Shown here piece after piece: positions 18,476-27,045 of a stretch of 64,000 bases of DNA. The first letter of the stretch is position 1, and every line of letters begins with the position of its first letter. Below the pieces are notes generated by a model that made no database searches, was not told the origin of the DNA, and was given only the letters and a program-made list of their open reading frames with translations. The position numbers and the translations under genes are program-made. This stretch comes from Acinetobacter sp. MB5 (lineage in GTDB: Bacteria; Pseudomonadota; Gammaproteobacteria; Pseudomonadales; Moraxellaceae), in the NCBI RefSeq assembly GCF_003261585.1, contig NZ_POVU01000015.1, positions 1 through 64,000 of the forward strand, read 5' to 3'.

Positions 18476-19744
18476 TTAAAAAATACGGTTTTGATCTTTA
18501 TCTGCTTTTGGCAGCTTTTGAATATATTGTAAAAGCTGATTGGCAATTTGCAAATAGCTATCGGCAGCTTCATCGTTTGCCACGACACTCGGTTCACCTT
18601 TATCGGCATTTTCCCGAATTTTGGCATTCAACGGTAAACGGCCTAACAATGGAATATTGTATTGTTCCGCGAGTTGGTCACCACCACCCTGTCCAAAAAT
18701 CTGTTCTTCAAAGCCACAGTTTGAGCAGATATGGGTTGACATATTTTCCACCACGCCTAGCACTGGAATCTGAACACGGTTAAACAGTTCAATCCCTTTA
18801 GTAGCATCAAGTAACGCTACATTTTGCGGCGTCGTCACAATCACCGCGCCCGATACTGGTATACGCTGTGCCAAGGTCAACTGAATATCACCTGTACCTG
18901 GTGGCATGTCGATCATGAGTACATCGAGATCTGGCCACAAAGTTTGGTTGAACAATTGCATTAACGCACCTGTTGCTTTTGGCCCACGCCAAGCGACAGG
19001 CGTATTGTTATCGCCCGTTAGATGTCCAATCGACAACACAGGCATTCCATACGCTTCTAAAGGGACAAAGTGTTCATTTTCAATCAGTGGGGTTTGTCCT
19101 GCATTGCCTAGCATGGTTGGAATACTTGGGCCGTAAATGTCAGCATCAAGCACACCGACTTTTAAGCCCAGTTTTTGCAAGCCCAAAGCCAAATTCACAG
19201 TCGTGGTTGATTTTCCAACGCCACCTTTGCCCGAAGACACCAAGATCACATGCTGAATCCGTGGATGTTTAGGTACATCGCGTTGTTGTGGGGCTGCTTT
19301 TTGAATCGGTGGATTATTGGGGTCTGTTTCTGCTTGAGCTGCTTTACCTGAAGCATCGACCACAGGGGGTAAATTGCTCGCTTCCGCTTTTGGTTTCGAT
19401 GAACAGCTATGCCCTGCTTCTCCATGTTGCTGACTGCCACAACCACCCGATGTTGCTTGTCCTGTTTTTTGCTGAATCACATGTAAATTGAGTTCCTGAA
19501 TGCCACATTTTTCAAGGGCATCGGCAAGCTCATCATGAATTTGCTGTAATTGTTCAGCTTCGCTCGGATGGGTATTGATCGTGAGTTGTAAAATCTGACC
19601 CTGTAAATTGAGCTGACTAATGCGGTCTTTGAGTAAATTTTCAGAATTTGGCAAACAGTAACTTTGGAGCACTTTCTGGATTTCTTCTTCTTTGACCTCT
19701 TGCGATGGGGCAAATTTTGCTTTTAATGAAGAAAACCAAGACAT
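18476..19744 (-). CDS. apbC: Iron-sulfur cluster carrier ATPase ApbC/Mrp
   Basis: A 422-aa Mrp/NBP35-family P-loop ATPase that carries or loads Fe-S clusters. The N-terminal ~90 residues form a MIP18/DUF59-like domain, followed by a Ser/Gly/Pro-rich linker. The ATPase domain has the deviant Walker A SSGKGGVGKSTT, the switch MIDMPPGTGD, and a CxxC (ICSNCG) for cluster binding near residue 335. The ATG at 19744 has GGAG seven bases upstream. An upstream in-frame hydrophobic extension lacks a ribosome site and would be unusual for this cytosolic protein. Confidence 0.95.
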   Translation of the reverse strand: MSWFSSLKAKFAPSQEVKEEEIQKVLQSYCLPNSENLLKDRISQLNLQGQILQLTINTHPSEAEQLQQIHDELADALEKCGIQELNLHVIQQKTGQATSGGCGSQQHGEAGHSCSSKPKAEASNLPPVVDASGKAAQAETDPNNPPIQKAAPQQRDVPKHPRIQHVILVSSGKGGVGKSTTTVNLALGLQKLGLKVGVLDADIYGPSIPTMLGNAGQTPLIENEHFVPLEAYGMPVLSIGHLTGDNNTPVAWRGPKATGALMQLFNQTLWPDLDVLMIDMPPGTGDIQLTLAQRIPVSGAVIVTTPQNVALLDATKGIELFNRVQIPVLGVVENMSTHICSNCGFEEQIFGQGGGDQLAEQYNIPLLGRLPLNAKIRENADKGEPSVVANDEAADSYLQIANQLLQYIQKLPKADKDQNRIF

Positions 19745-19971
19745 ATGTGACTCCAACAGGAAAGATAATAGGGCTAGTGTAACTGTAATTGCCAATAAGT
19801 TTAAGTCAGCTTTTTTGATAGCCATGATCAATATGACTGGTAATCTGAAAAATTAGAGCGATCTTCATGCAAAAGTTTCCTATGCTATTTTTTTTGAAAA
19901 GAATTCACCTATCCATCAGCCAAAGTTCGATATACTCAGCGCTGCCCTCGCCAAATGCGCAGACAAAGCGT

Positions 19972-20000
19972 TGCTTTGTTTTCCTGCGCTCAGGTACAAT
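19972..20000 (+). promoter_or_regulatory. Candidate metG promoter
   Basis: TTGCTT (19972-19977) and TACAAT (19995-20000) have 17-base spacing, about 37 bases upstream of the metG start. The promoter overlaps the right half of a bulged hairpin (19957-19989). Confidence 0.35.
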
Positions 20001-20036
20001 CTTTTGCTTGTAAATACGAATGAGAGAACAACTTCC

Positions 20037-22097
20037 GTGCGTAAAATTTTAGTCACCAATGCCCTTCCTTATGCCAATGGTCCAATTCATATGGGTCACT
20101 TACTCGGTTATATCCAAGCGGATATTTGGGTTCGTGCCATGCGTGCATTAGGTCATGATGTGACTTATGTCTGTGCGGATGATGCTCACGGTACTGCCAT
20201 CATGCTACGTGCCGAAGCCAATGGCATTTCCCCAGAACAGCAAATCGCCAATGTACAAAAAGAACATGAACGTGATTTTGCAGGTTTTGGCATTAGCTTT
20301 GACCACTATGATTCAACACATAGCGACACCAACAAAGCCCGTTCTCAAGAAATTTATGTCAAAAACCGTGAAGCAGGCAACATCGCAATTCGCCCTGTGA
20401 CACAATTGTTTGACCCAGAAAAACAAATGTTCTTGTCTGACCGTTTCATTAAAGGCACATGCCCGAAATGTAAAGCCGAAGACCAATACGGCGACTCATG
20501 TGAAGTTTGCGGTACAACCTACAACGCCACTGAACTGTTGAATCCGCGTTCCACACTGAGCGGTGCAACGCCTGTTGAGAAATCATCAGACCATTACTTT
20601 TTCAAGTTGCCGAACTTCTCAGAATACCTACAAAAGTGGACACGTGACCAAGGTCGTTTACCTGTTTCGATTGCCAACAAACTGGATGAATGGTTCGATG
20701 CAGGCTTGGCAGACTGGGATATTTCACGTGATGCACCGTATTTCGGTTTTGAAATTCCGGATGCACCAAACAAATATTTCTATGTGTGGGTCGATGCGCC
20801 AATTGGTTATATGTCAAGTTTTGAAAACTTCATTAAAACCAAGCGCCCAGATTTGAACTTTGATGACTACTGGAAAAAAGACAGTGAAAATGAAGTCTAT
20901 CACTTCATTGGTAAAGACATTGTTTACTTCCACGCACTGTTCTGGCCTGCAATGCTTGAAGGTGCAAACTACCGCACGCCAACAGGTTTATTCGTAAATG
21001 GTTTCTTGACTGTTAATGGTCAGAAAATGTCGAAATCACGCGGTACATTCATTAAAGCTGAAACTTATTTACAGCATTTGAACCCTGAATATTTGCGTTA
21101 TTACTTCGCGTCTAAACTTTCCGACAAAGTTGAAGACTCAGACTTGAACTTGGATGATTTCATTCAAAAAGTAAACTCTGACCTTGTGGGTAAAGTGGTG
21201 AACATCGCGAGCCGTTGTGCCAAGTTCATTAACACCAAATTTAACGATACCTTATCGAGCGAATGTGCTGAAGCAGAATTGGTTCAAAGCTTTATTGATG
21301 CGGGTGATTCGATTGCTCAAGCCTATGAAGATCGTGAATTTTCTGCGGCAATTCGTGAAATCATGGCGTTGGCTGACCGTGCCAACCAATACATTGACGA
21401 GAAAAAACCGTGGGCGCTTGCAAAGCAAGAAGGTCAAGAACAGCAAGTGCATGATGTCTGCTCTGTCGGGATTAACCTGTTCCGTCAGTTGGCTGTTTAC
21501 CTTGCGCCAGTCTTGCCTGAATTGGCAAACCAAGTTCAAGCATTCTTGAAACTTGAGAGCTTCAACTTTGAATCACGTAAAACGATTTTGACGGGTCATG
21601 AAATTGCAGCGTTCCAAGCGTTAATGCAACGTGTTGACCCTAAAGCAGTTGCAGCAATGGTGGACGAATCGAAAGAGTCTTTAGGTGCACCTGCAGCTGA
21701 ACCTGTAAAAGCAGAAAAGAAAAAAGAAAAAGCCAAAGAGAAAAAAGCTGAACCGAAAATTGGTGAAGCTGAAATCATCGGTATTGAAGATTTTATCAAG
21801 ATCGACCTGCGTGTTGCGAAAGTATTGGAAGCTGCAACCGTTGAAGGTTCGGATAAACTTCTTCAACTGACTTTAGATGCGGGCGAAGCTGAACCACGTA
21901 ATGTGTTTAGTGGTATTCGTGAGTTTTATGCACCTGAAGACCTGAAAGGTAAGCTTGTTGTGTTGGTGGCTAACCTTGCACCACGCAAAATGCGTTTTGG
22001 TATTTCAAACGGGATGGTGCTTGCCGCAGGTAATGGCGAAGGTGTTTGGGTGATTTCACCTGAATCTGGTGCTAAACCAGGTGATAAAGTGTCTTAA
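20037..22097 (+). CDS. metG: Methionyl-tRNA synthetase
   Basis: A 686-aa class I synthetase. The HIGH-type motif is HMGH (residues 18-21). A zinc-knuckle region has two Cys pairs (CPKC...CEVC, about residues 142-160), and KMSKS lies near residue 330. A Lys/Glu-rich linker (about 555-575) leads to a C-terminal tRNA-binding OB domain with [11 protein letters not shown]. The GTG at 20037 starts the usual N-terminus [14 protein letters not shown], with GAGAG upstream. The in-frame extension back to 19971 has no family counterpart that I know. The terminator at 22112 follows. Confidence 0.96.
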   Translation: MRKILVTNALPYANGPIHMGHLLGYIQADIWVRAMRALGHDVTYVCADDAHGTAIMLRAEANGISPEQQIANVQKEHERDFAGFGISFDHYDSTHSDTNKARSQEIYVKNREAGNIAIRPVTQLFDPEKQMFLSDRFIKGTCPKCKAEDQYGDSCEVCGTTYNATELLNPRSTLSGATPVEKSSDHYFFKLPNFSEYLQKWTRDQGRLPVSIANKLDEWFDAGLADWDISRDAPYFGFEIPDAPNKYFYVWVDAPIGYMSSFENFIKTKRPDLNFDDYWKKDSENEVYHFIGKDIVYFHALFWPAMLEGANYRTPTGLFVNGFLTVNGQKMSKSRGTFIKAETYLQHLNPEYLRYYFASKLSDKVEDSDLNLDDFIQKVNSDLVGKVVNIASRCAKFINTKFNDTLSSECAEAELVQSFIDAGDSIAQAYEDREFSAAIREIMALADRANQYIDEKKPWALAKQEGQEQQVHDVCSVGINLFRQLAVYLAPVLPELANQVQAFLKLESFNFESRKTILTGHEIAAFQALMQRVDPKAVAAMVDESKESLGAPAAEPVKAEKKKEKAKEKKAEPKIGEAEIIGIEDFIKIDLRVAKVLEAATVEGSDKLLQLTLDAGEAEPRNVFSGIREFYAPEDLKGKLVVLVANLAPRKMRFGISNGMVLAAGNGEGVWVISPESGAKPGDKVS

Positions 22098-22111
22098 CTA
22101 AATCATTTATT

Positions 22112-22141
22112 AAAAGCCGAATTAATTTTAATTCGGCTTTT
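22112..22141. terminator. Terminator-like hairpin after metG
   Basis: AGCCGAATTAA (22115-22125) and TTAATTCGGCT (22128-22138) form a perfect inverted repeat flanked by As and Ts. It can act for metG and for the convergent membrane-protein gene. Confidence 0.85.
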
Positions 22142-22159
22142 AATTTGAATTATTAATAT

Positions 22160-22957
22160 CTAAAAATAAACTTTATGCTTCTTCTTTGGCAACTCATGAA
22201 ATTTAATAAGCTCAGCTATAAAAATTTCTTTCTTCCTCTTACTTACTCTATTCATATTAGTTGTAGTATCGAATAAAAAATCAAATAAATTTATAATCAT
22301 TAGAAGAATATAGCGAACCATATAACCAAATAGAAAGATTATTAATGATATAACAAAAATAGATATAAATGTTTTTAATATATTCAAGGAGTGAAATATT
22401 ATATATAAATCTTCTATTTTTGCTCCATTTGCAATACTTAATCCTGTAAATAAAGCAATTACCCCCATAAACATTGCTAATACTCTATTTTTTGAATCAG
22501 TAGCAAAAATATAATTCATAAACTTTTCTCTAGTTAATAATGGCTTGGAGTATTTTTCTTCTAGAAAATAATATTTATCAAGCTTCTCAGCAAGGCTTGC
22601 ATATTCAGAAAATGGAATGTTAATCGTATTTTCAAACCATTTTCGCTTAATTTCACGTAAAGTTAATACTTTCTTATACTTATGTTTGTATTTTTCTATC
22701 AAATAAATATCCCTTTGCTCCTCCAAAGCTCTAAAGAATATTAAGAAACAAACTTCTGACAACAAAACAATATATGGACTAATATCCTTTAGAAAACTAT
22801 ACTTCTTATATAAATTAAATAAATCAAAAAGATTTAAAATTGCCAAAATAAAGATAACTAAAAAAATTATAGAAAATATTAATATTGGATTATTTAATTT
22901 CCAGAACACCCCATATGATTCAAATTCTTTATAATACATATTTATTATTTTATTCAA
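22160..22957 (-). CDS. Orphan AT-rich membrane protein of unknown function
   Basis: A protein of about 265 residues, unlike anything I recognise. A hydrophobic pair of segments lies near residues 22-45 and 58-75. A charged cytosolic-looking region of about 80 residues follows (KYKHKYKKVL, EIKRKWFEN, EEKYSKPLLTREKF). Two more hydrophobic segments lie near 155-180 and 192-220, and the tail is very basic. Codon use is strongly AT-rich (many Ile/Lys/Asn/Phe codons ending in A or T) compared with the flanking metG and hydrolase genes, a sign of horizontal transfer. The start is uncertain: TTG at 22957 has AGAGG six bases upstream; ATG at 22939 and TTG at 22990 are alternatives. Confidence 0.65.
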   Translation of the reverse strand: MNKIINMYYKEFESYGVFWKLNNPILIFSIIFLVIFILAILNLFDLFNLYKKYSFLKDISPYIVLLSEVCFLIFFRALEEQRDIYLIEKYKHKYKKVLTLREIKRKWFENTINIPFSEYASLAEKLDKYYFLEEKYSKPLLTREKFMNYIFATDSKNRVLAMFMGVIALFTGLSIANGAKIEDLYIIFHSLNILKTFISIFVISLIIFLFGYMVRYILLMIINLFDFLFDTTTNMNRVSKRKKEIFIAELIKFHELPKKKHKVYF

Positions 22958-23362
22958 AACTAGCCTCTCAACCTTATATACAATTACCAAAATTCATCAT
23001 AATTTTCTTTCTGTTTCAACATATTAAATAAACAGTTACAATATTTTTGTTAGTTAAAACATTGATTAATCAAATAATCTAAGACATGGATACCTGCCGT
23101 TCGTTAGGGGCACATGGACGTGCCCTCCAACGAACAACTGGGTTTTGTTACTTTTGCCCAGTCAAAAGTAAGGCGAATCTTCCATTAAAAATTTTACGCC
23201 AAACATATTCCCCATCCAAAAAGTAGAAAGAAATCCTCTAATATCTTTTTGAGATAAAAAATACTTGCTTGTCGATTCATTTACACAATCTAAAAAAGAT
23301 GAAAAATCTTGCCCTACATGCTAAAAAATAAACACCATAAATAAATCAAAAAATACTCTCAA
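22958..23362. other. Gene-free AT-rich region with a hairpin repeat
   Basis: No coding region is supported. The left part is nearly pure A/T and probably holds the promoter of the orphan membrane protein. A GC-richer block at 23099-23171 forms two hairpins (listed separately). The rest up to 23362 leads to the secreted hydrolase without a clear promoter. Confidence 0.6.
23099..23171. repeat. Two-hairpin palindromic element, probably a dispersed repeat
   Basis: Hairpin one: GTTCGTT (23099-23105) pairs with AACGAAC (23129-23135), with an inner stem GGGCAC (23108-23113) / GTGCCC (23120-23125). Hairpin two: TTACTTTTG (23148-23156) pairs with CAAAAGTAA (23163-23171). The block is much richer in GC than its surroundings. 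The phrase GGGTTTTGTTACTTTTG followed by its complement is one I recall in many gammaproteobacterial intergenic regions, so it is probably a dispersed non-coding repeat. Copy number cannot be seen here. Confidence 0.55.
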
Positions 23363-24331
23363 ATGAAAAAACTACTCGCTTCCGCCCTACTATGCTCTAG
23401 CTTCGTCAGTCTACCCACTTTCGCCACTTCCCCCACTTCCCCAATCGAGCAACAAAAACAAGTGGCGGGTTACTACCAATACCAATCAGGGCAAACCCAA
23501 ATTACCGCCCTGCTCGACGGCACAAACTTTATCTCACCGAGCTTATTTAAAGGACTTTCAGAACAACAAATCCATGAAAGCCTCAAGAAATACTATGCCG
23601 ACCAAGCCAAAGGCGTACAAACCTCCATCAATGCCTTTCTGGTCAATACAGGACATTCACTAGTCTTAGTCGACAGTGGTGCTGCAAGTTGCTTGGGTTC
23701 ACACTTAGGCTCAGTTTTAAGCAACTTAAAAGCATCGGGTTACAAACCTGAACAGGTCGATACCATTTTGCTGACGCATCTGCACCCCGATCATGTCTGC
23801 GGTATTAGCAAAAACGGCGTTGCAAACTTCCCCAATGCCACGGTGTATGTGTCCGCTACAGAAGCCAATTACTGGCTAAACCCAGAACAGGTCAACAAAA
23901 TCCCGAAAGAAAAACAGGCAGGTTTTTTAGCGACAGTGGAGAAAATCAAACAGGCGATAGCCCCTTATCAAGCCAAACAGCACTTTAAAACCTACAAACT
24001 TGGAGATCAGATTCAAGGATTTAACGTAATCAACAGCACTGGACATACACTTGGGCATACCAGTTATGAACTCAAAACCACAAATGAAACCATTGTGTTT
24101 GTAGGTGATATTGTCCATTCACACAGCATACAGTTCGATCATCCTGAAACTTCAATTGCGTATGATGCTGACCCAAAACAAGCCGTTGCAACGCGTTTAA
24201 AACTGTTTGCTGAATTTGCAAAACATGGCGAAACCATCGCCGCGCCACATTTACCCTTCCCAGGCATTGGGCATATTTATTCAGCCGATGGCAAAACTTA
24301 TCAGTGGATTCCAATTCATTTTAAGGATTAG
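23363..24331 (+). CDS. Secreted metallo-beta-lactamase-fold hydrolase
   Basis: A 322-aa protein with a signal peptide cleaved after about residue 21 (TFA-TS), so periplasmic or exported. The zinc-binding motif HLHPDH (His139, His141, Asp143, His144) follows a VDSG strand. STGHTLGHT supplies the next His, VGDIVHS the bridging Asp, and APHLPFPGIGH the last His. This arrangement fits the binuclear MBL hydrolases that include acyl-homoserine-lactone lactonases and methyl-parathion-hydrolase-like enzymes. It lacks features specific to class B beta-lactamases. The physiological substrate is unknown. It stands alone between an AT-rich patch and a palindrome. Confidence 0.85.
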   Translation: MKKLLASALLCSSFVSLPTFATSPTSPIEQQKQVAGYYQYQSGQTQITALLDGTNFISPSLFKGLSEQQIHESLKKYYADQAKGVQTSINAFLVNTGHSLVLVDSGAASCLGSHLGSVLSNLKASGYKPEQVDTILLTHLHPDHVCGISKNGVANFPNATVYVSATEANYWLNPEQVNKIPKEKQAGFLATVEKIKQAIAPYQAKQHFKTYKLGDQIQGFNVINSTGHTLGHTSYELKTTNETIVFVGDIVHSHSIQFDHPETSIAYDADPKQAVATRLKLFAEFAKHGETIAAPHLPFPGIGHIYSADGKTYQWIPIHFKD

Positions 24332-24418
24332 ATTAAGGCATTAAATTTATTTTAATTTTAGGTTTTTTTTCACAACTATTTTTTTTAATAAATCACACTA
24401 TAAACACACTCATCCAAA

Positions 24419-24439
24419 CCTTCTCCCAAAGGGAGAAGG
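24419..24439. repeat. Short palindrome CCTTCTCCC-AAA-GGGAGAAGG
   Basis: A perfect 9-bp inverted repeat with a 3-base loop lies 88 bases after the hydrolase gene. It has no T tail for rightward termination. Similar CTCCC/GGGAG palindromes are scattered in many bacterial genomes, so it may be a small dispersed element or a transcript-end stabiliser. Confidence 0.5.
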
Positions 24440-24504
24440 AAGTTGTAATATCAATTTTATTAAGCATTCATGATTATTTTTCATCTATAAAATAGATCAA
24501 ATCA

Positions 24505-24669
24505 CTAAGGGTTACGTGCTGTATTTAACTGATAATCTTGTTCATACACGGGCACACCCGCAACGCTTTTGACATAGTAATTGTGTTTGCCTTCCGTTGG
24601 TTGCTTTAACTCTATTCCTGTAAAAAAACAGGCATTTAACATGACATAGAGTATGGATATTGTCTTCAT
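24505..24669 (-). CDS. Small exported peptide or lipoprotein, 54 aa, unknown
   Basis: An open frame of 54 codons with a good ribosome site (GAGGA, seven bases before the ATG). The N-terminus MKTISILYVMLNACFF looks like a short signal peptide. LNAC with Cys14 could be a weak lipobox, although Asn at -2 is unusual. The mature part is polar (KQPTEGKHNYYVKSV...PVYEQDY). It lies alone in a 514-base gap. The ribosome site and signal-like start support it; I know no homologue. Confidence 0.5.
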   Translation of the reverse strand: MKTISILYVMLNACFFTGIELKQPTEGKHNYYVKSVAGVPVYEQDYQLNTARNP

Positions 24670-24791
24670 GGTCATATCCTCATTGTTATTTTGTTTTAAC
24701 TTAGCATGTTATTAAAATGATTGTTTAAAAAATATCTCCATTTTTATGATGTTCACTCAGCTTCAGTTTATTGCCTCAGATTTACAGACAT

Positions 24792-24825
24792 AAAAAAAGC
24801 TTATTGATCAACAATAAGCTTTTTT
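24792..24825 (-). terminator. Terminator of the LysE gene
   Basis: AAAAAAGCTTATTG and CAATAAGCTTTTTT form a long perfect stem (24792-24806 with 24812-24825) 20 bases beyond the leftward LysE stop. The T run on the minus strand fits rho-independent termination. Confidence 0.88.
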
Positions 24826-24845
24826 CAATTTTGGAACAGAACGAA

Positions 24846-25469
24846 TTATTTCAGTCCAAAAATCAACTTTAAACCCAGCACTGTCATTACGCCACCTGCG
24901 GCACGGTCAAAGATCGCTTTAAATCGCAAATAGACTTTACGTGGCTTTTCAGCAGAAAGAGCCAGCGCAACTAGGGAATACCAACCTGCATCAATAAAGA
25001 AACACAGGATTGGTAAAACCACGTAGTAATACGTTGGAATTTCTTTAGGTAGCAATGCCGTAAAAATACTCGCCAAGATCACCGCAATTTTAGGATTACT
25101 CAACTGAGTAATAATTCCTAAGCGATAAGCTTGTGGATAGCTAATCTGCTTGGCAACGTCTTGCTGGGTATGCATCGGTTCTTTAGCATGACGAATAATT
25201 TTAATGGCAATCCAAAGTAAATACAGTCCACCACATATTTTTAAAATTAAATACGCAGATGGCACAGCCAATAAAATTGCTTGCAAGCCCATCACAGCCA
25301 ATAAACCAAAGAATGCTGCACCTGTGCCAGTACCCAGTGCGGTAAACAAACCGTGCTTACGCGACATCGAGATTGAATTTTTCGCCACATAAATAAACGC
25401 TGGCCCAGGGCTAATCGCTCCCAGCATCAATGCAATGGTGATGGAAAATAACGGTAATAAACCTTCCAC
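24846..25469 (-). CDS. LysE-family translocator
   Basis: A 207-aa membrane protein with about six hydrophobic segments and the family signature AISPGPAFIYVAKNSISMSR (about residues 18-37), then GTGTGAAFFGLLAV. LysE/RhtB proteins export amino acids or related metabolites; the substrate is not deducible. It lies 48 bases downstream of a methyltransferase gene in the same direction, possibly one transcript. Confidence 0.88.
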   Translation of the reverse strand: MEGLLPLFSITIALMLGAISPGPAFIYVAKNSISMSRKHGLFTALGTGTGAAFFGLLAVMGLQAILLAVPSAYLILKICGGLYLLWIAIKIIRHAKEPMHTQQDVAKQISYPQAYRLGIITQLSNPKIAVILASIFTALLPKEIPTYYYVVLPILCFFIDAGWYSLVALALSAEKPRKVYLRFKAIFDRAAGGVMTVLGLKLIFGLK

Positions 25470-25517
25470 GCTCAGACCTATTTAGTGACTCATTAAGGTG
25501 CGCTATTTTAGCAGAAC

Positions 25518-26282
25518 TTAGCCTGTTTTTCCCAATACTAAATACATCACCTCGGTTTTAAAGGATCCATCGGCCTGAATCTCAAAATACTGACGCACCA
25601 CATCAGACACTTTATCTTGTAAATAGCGAATGGTTGCTGCACCATTTTCTGGCGTTTTCATACGAGCAACCCAGCTATTGAAATCTAAATGCAAAGCTTG
25701 CTTTTCAACCTCCTCGACTTTAAAACCAGCATATTCAGCAAATTTCATCCATTCTTGCAAACTGTAATCCCGCACATGACTCGGATCACGAATCATTTCA
25801 ATGGTCTGTAAAAAGGTGTCTAAAATCGGCTGACCGCTGCCTAAAATATCTACAAAAATCACTTTACCATGCGGTTTTAACACCCGATGTATCTCTTGCA
25901 TGGCTTGCCCAACATGCTGCCAGTGATGGGCTGAATAACGACTGATCACGCAATCAAAGGACTGGTCGGCAAAAGGTAACGCTTCGGCTGCCCCTTGTTG
26001 TCCTTGAATCTGGGTTAAACCTTTTTCTTTGGCTTGCTGACAAACCAATGCCACCATGTCTGGTGTAACATCATAAGCAATGGTGTGCTCTGTCAATGGT
26101 GCAACGTGGTAACTGACATGTCCTGCCCCACAACCCAAGTCTAAAACACGCTTGAATTGGTTCTGCTGAATACACTGCTGCATTTTTGCGAACTCCACGC
26201 CTTGAGCATGCACCGAACTACTTAAATAAGCATTTGATTTACCTTGGTATTGATCTTGATTTAATTGCTGTTGTGTATTCAT
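25518..26282 (-). CDS. Class I SAM-dependent methyltransferase (UbiE-like)
   Basis: A 254-aa Rossmann-fold methyltransferase. Motif I is VLDLGCGAGHVS (about residues 46-57), followed by an acidic loop (AYDVTPDMV), motif II FDCVISRYSAHHW and motif III LKPHGKVIFVDI. It belongs to the methyltransf_11/UbiE-COQ5-like group, but the substrate is unknown. It is not ubiE itself by context. Divergent from the tetR-efflux operon across about 190 bases. Confidence 0.85.
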   Translation of the reverse strand: MNTQQQLNQDQYQGKSNAYLSSSVHAQGVEFAKMQQCIQQNQFKRVLDLGCGAGHVSYHVAPLTEHTIAYDVTPDMVALVCQQAKEKGLTQIQGQQGAAEALPFADQSFDCVISRYSAHHWQHVGQAMQEIHRVLKPHGKVIFVDILGSGQPILDTFLQTIEMIRDPSHVRDYSLQEWMKFAEYAGFKVEEVEKQALHLDFNSWVARMKTPENGAATIRYLQDKVSDVVRQYFEIQADGSFKTEVMYLVLGKTG

Positions 26283-26422
26283 TTTTATCTCGCTTGATCT
26301 GAATAAGACTCAGCATAGTCAAAGGTAATCTAAAAAAATAATGATGAATTTTACGATTATTAATAAAATAAAGTTATAAATTAATTCCATTTACAAAACT
26401 ATAAACATCTAGATCGATACAA

Positions 26423-26440
26423 ACGGACACTTTTGTCCGT
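26423..26440. promoter_or_regulatory. Candidate TetR operator, ACGGACA-CTTT-TGTCCGT
   Basis: A perfect 7-bp inverted repeat with a 4-base spacer lies 35 bases upstream of the tetR start. A plausible -10 TAAAAT (26440-26445) begins at its last base and a weak -35 TACAAA precedes it, so the palindrome would fill the promoter spacer. That is the usual position for an autorepressor site. Confidence 0.55.
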
Positions 26441-26475
26441 AAAATATCGCCTAGAGATTGAAAGACTTGATAGCC

Positions 26476-27045
26476 ATGAGTAAACATGTACAACGTGCGG
26501 CGCAAAACCGCGAAGAGCTTTTAAATGCCGCTGCCGAGATGATTAAAACCCATGGTATTCACGTCCCTTTACAACTGATTATTGATTATGCAGGTGTTGG
26601 ACGGGCAACCTTTTATCGGAACTTTGCAGATCGTAAGCATCTGATTTATGCCTTACTACAGCAGTCGATTGAGAATCTGGAAACACGTGCCAAATATTAT
26701 GGACAATTTGATGATGGCCTGTTTCTACTGATTTACAGTCATATTGAAACTTTGCCTCAGTTGTCTGCACTCAAAGAATATTGGCGTATTTTAGATGCAG
26801 ACGATCCTCAATTACAAAAACTGGTTCAACAGCATGAACAGATCATCACACCGCTCATTCAGCGTGCAATTGATGCAGGAATCTGTCGTTCAGATCTGAA
26901 TTTTGAAGATTACCGAACCATTATTTCTATCTTAACAGCATCGTTTCGTGGACATACTGAACAAGAACAAATGCGCTTAGCCAAACGCGCCATTGAACTT
27001 TTATTAACAGGGATTCAAGTATCCAACGAGGCCATTTATGGATAA
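26476..27045 (+). CDS. TetR-family transcriptional regulator of the efflux operon
   Basis: A 189-aa protein with an N-terminal helix-turn-helix (LNAAAEMIKTHG...IIDYAGVGRATFYRNFADR, about residues 14-52) and a helical ligand-binding C-terminus. I use the ATG at 26476; an in-frame TTG at 26458 is possible. Its end overlaps the start of the MFS gene by eight bases, so repressor and pump are co-transcribed. It most likely represses its own operon through the palindrome just upstream and is released by a pump substrate; this is inference from position. Confidence 0.88.
   Translation: MSKHVQRAAQNREELLNAAAEMIKTHGIHVPLQLIIDYAGVGRATFYRNFADRKHLIYALLQQSIENLETRAKYYGQFDDGLFLLIYSHIETLPQLSALKEYWRILDADDPQLQKLVQQHEQIITPLIQRAIDAGICRSDLNFEDYRTIISILTASFRGHTEQEQMRLAKRAIELLLTGIQVSNEAIYG

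Noticed and set aside
19745..19831. N-terminal 29-residue hydrophobic extension of the apbC frame as a signal peptide
   Set aside because: ApbC/Mrp is a cytosolic ATPase; the internal ATG at 19744 has a proper ribosome site and the extension does not.
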